From the NCBI GenBank assembly GCA_031763025.1, contig JASSKH010000014.1, positions 12,533,201-12,597,200 on the forward strand: a stretch of DNA of 64,000 bases, written 5' to 3'. Both the position numbers and the translations under genes were made by a program. Numbering within the stretch: the stretch's first letter is position 1; the number at the start of each line of letters is the position of its first letter. Shown here in pieces: positions 63,303-64,000 of this stretch. The stretch is from Macrocystis pyrifera. Lineage: Eukaryota; Sar; Phaeophyceae; Laminariales; Laminariaceae. The notes beneath the pieces are model-generated. The model saw only the letters and a list, made by a program, of their open reading frames with translations. It was not told where the DNA came from and did not search any database.

Positions 63303-64000
63303 CTTAGTCGACCTTCGAGAGCAGCAGGGAACGTGTCCTGTGTGAAAACAGAAGGGGCTCTCTGCAAGTAGGAGAGGAAGGGTTTGCCATGATGGGGGGG
63401 TGCTTTGATGGCCGCCATCCCCCCCCCCCCCCCCCCCGAATCGACCGTCTCCCACCCGCGTCTACACCAAGAACCTTCTTTTCCACCAAGCTGGTCGCTC
63501 TTACGAAGGACATGGACAGCGGCGGCGGCGGCGGAGTGGGGGTTGAACACGATACTCGGCAGGGACTCCATCTCCACCGTTTGGAAACGAAAAGCCGGCT
63601 GGATCACGGCGGTCAGCTCGTTGTCCATGTACGAGCTGATCCCCGTTGCCTCCTGTAGTATTGGGCGGTTAGCACAGGAGTCATCTGGGGATGGGTTCAA
63701 CTAGTGAGACGGACGACGGACGACCGGTGGAGGCGATGTCGTGTCTTGTACAAACTACGTCATTCGTTCTGACGAAACAGGCAAGCAAGTCTGCTCTCGA
63801 CCACCGTGATAAAACCGTCAAGTTGGTAGTTGTTGAGCTGTGCTCTGGATCAAGCGTGTGTAATAAAAACAGAATAATACAACCCGCAGTTCACCTGTGA
63901 GTACAATAGAATGGGCGGCTTCAAGCCGTTGCCCCTGCAGATCCTGAGCCAAGTCTCGTCGGAGAGCTCGAGCTATCTGGCCGGCTGCTTCCTGCTGCTG
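63303..64000 (-). CDS. Partial host gene, two exons, running off the window
   Basis: Exon one runs from the window edge to 63895 (only one frame is open; QQQEAAGQIARALRRDLAQD...) and ends at acag/gtgaac. Exon two is 63303-63684, after an acceptor (catccccag), and ends at ctaag/gtgagg. The splice joins in phase (G plus AT gives Asp). The joined product continues DDSCANRPILQEATGISSYM, then LTAVIQPAFRFQTVEMESLP, an Ala run, a Gly run from a C-tract (63420-63438) and FTQDTFPAALEGRL. The first exon looks helical or coiled-coil. I do not recognise the family. The 210-bp intron and both sites are inferred, without transcript evidence. Confidence 0.45.

Noticed and set aside
1-64000. CRISPR array, rRNA genes, riboswitches or bacterial promoters
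   Set aside because: No regular short repeat-spacer array, no rRNA-like sequence and no bacterial gene organisation were seen; the content is eukaryotic.

Overview
This is a repeat-dense eukaryotic nuclear window. I see no rRNA gene, no CRISPR array, no canonical tRNA gene and no bacterial-type operon. Most recognisable sequence comes from transposons of several classes. The mix (a tyrosine-recombinase transposon of Crypton type, a Ty1/copia fossil, three LINE lineages and a tRNA-derived SINE) would fit a large algal or protist genome. A stramenopile such as a brown alga is my best guess, and that is inference only.

Layout. 1-6.6 kb: a compact Crypton-like element (1388-3373) with one intact recombinase gene, bounded by a perfect 19-bp direct repeat; then GC-rich minisatellite and other non-coding sequence. 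6.6-13.2 kb: an old, broken Ty1/copia element. 13.8-15.6 kb: a GC-rich minisatellite with telomere-like CCCTAA motifs, a dispersed repeat and the first SINE. 16.6-20.5 kb: LINE-A, near full length, minus strand, decayed. 20.7-24.9 kb: a plus-strand LINE-A 3' end split by a minus-strand LINE-B. 26.4-34.4 kb: LINE-C, minus strand, with a YLDD reverse transcriptase, a zinc knuckle and restriction-like endonuclease-type tail, and upstream reading frames carrying several RING-like zinc modules that arose partly by tandem duplication. 34.4-36.2 kb: tandem repeats with tRNA B-box-like sequence and two SINEs. 36.8-56 kb: a patchwork of LINE-A 3' ends in both orientations, SINE and MITE insertions, dispersed repeats, a Gag-like fossil and a LINE-B 3' fragment. 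56-64 kb: a copia LTR relic and tRNA-like relics, then lower-repeat sequence with candidate spliced exons of one or more unrecognised host genes on the minus strand.

The repeats interact by nesting. SINEs and MITEs sit in LINE-A tails, LINE-B sits in LINE-A, and LINE-A sits in LINE-A. This gives a relative order of insertion: LINE-A tails first; LINE-B, SINE, MITE and further LINE-A copies later. The only long intact protein gene I can defend is the recombinase at 1734-2918. The item most worth following up is the RING-module region attached to LINE-C.
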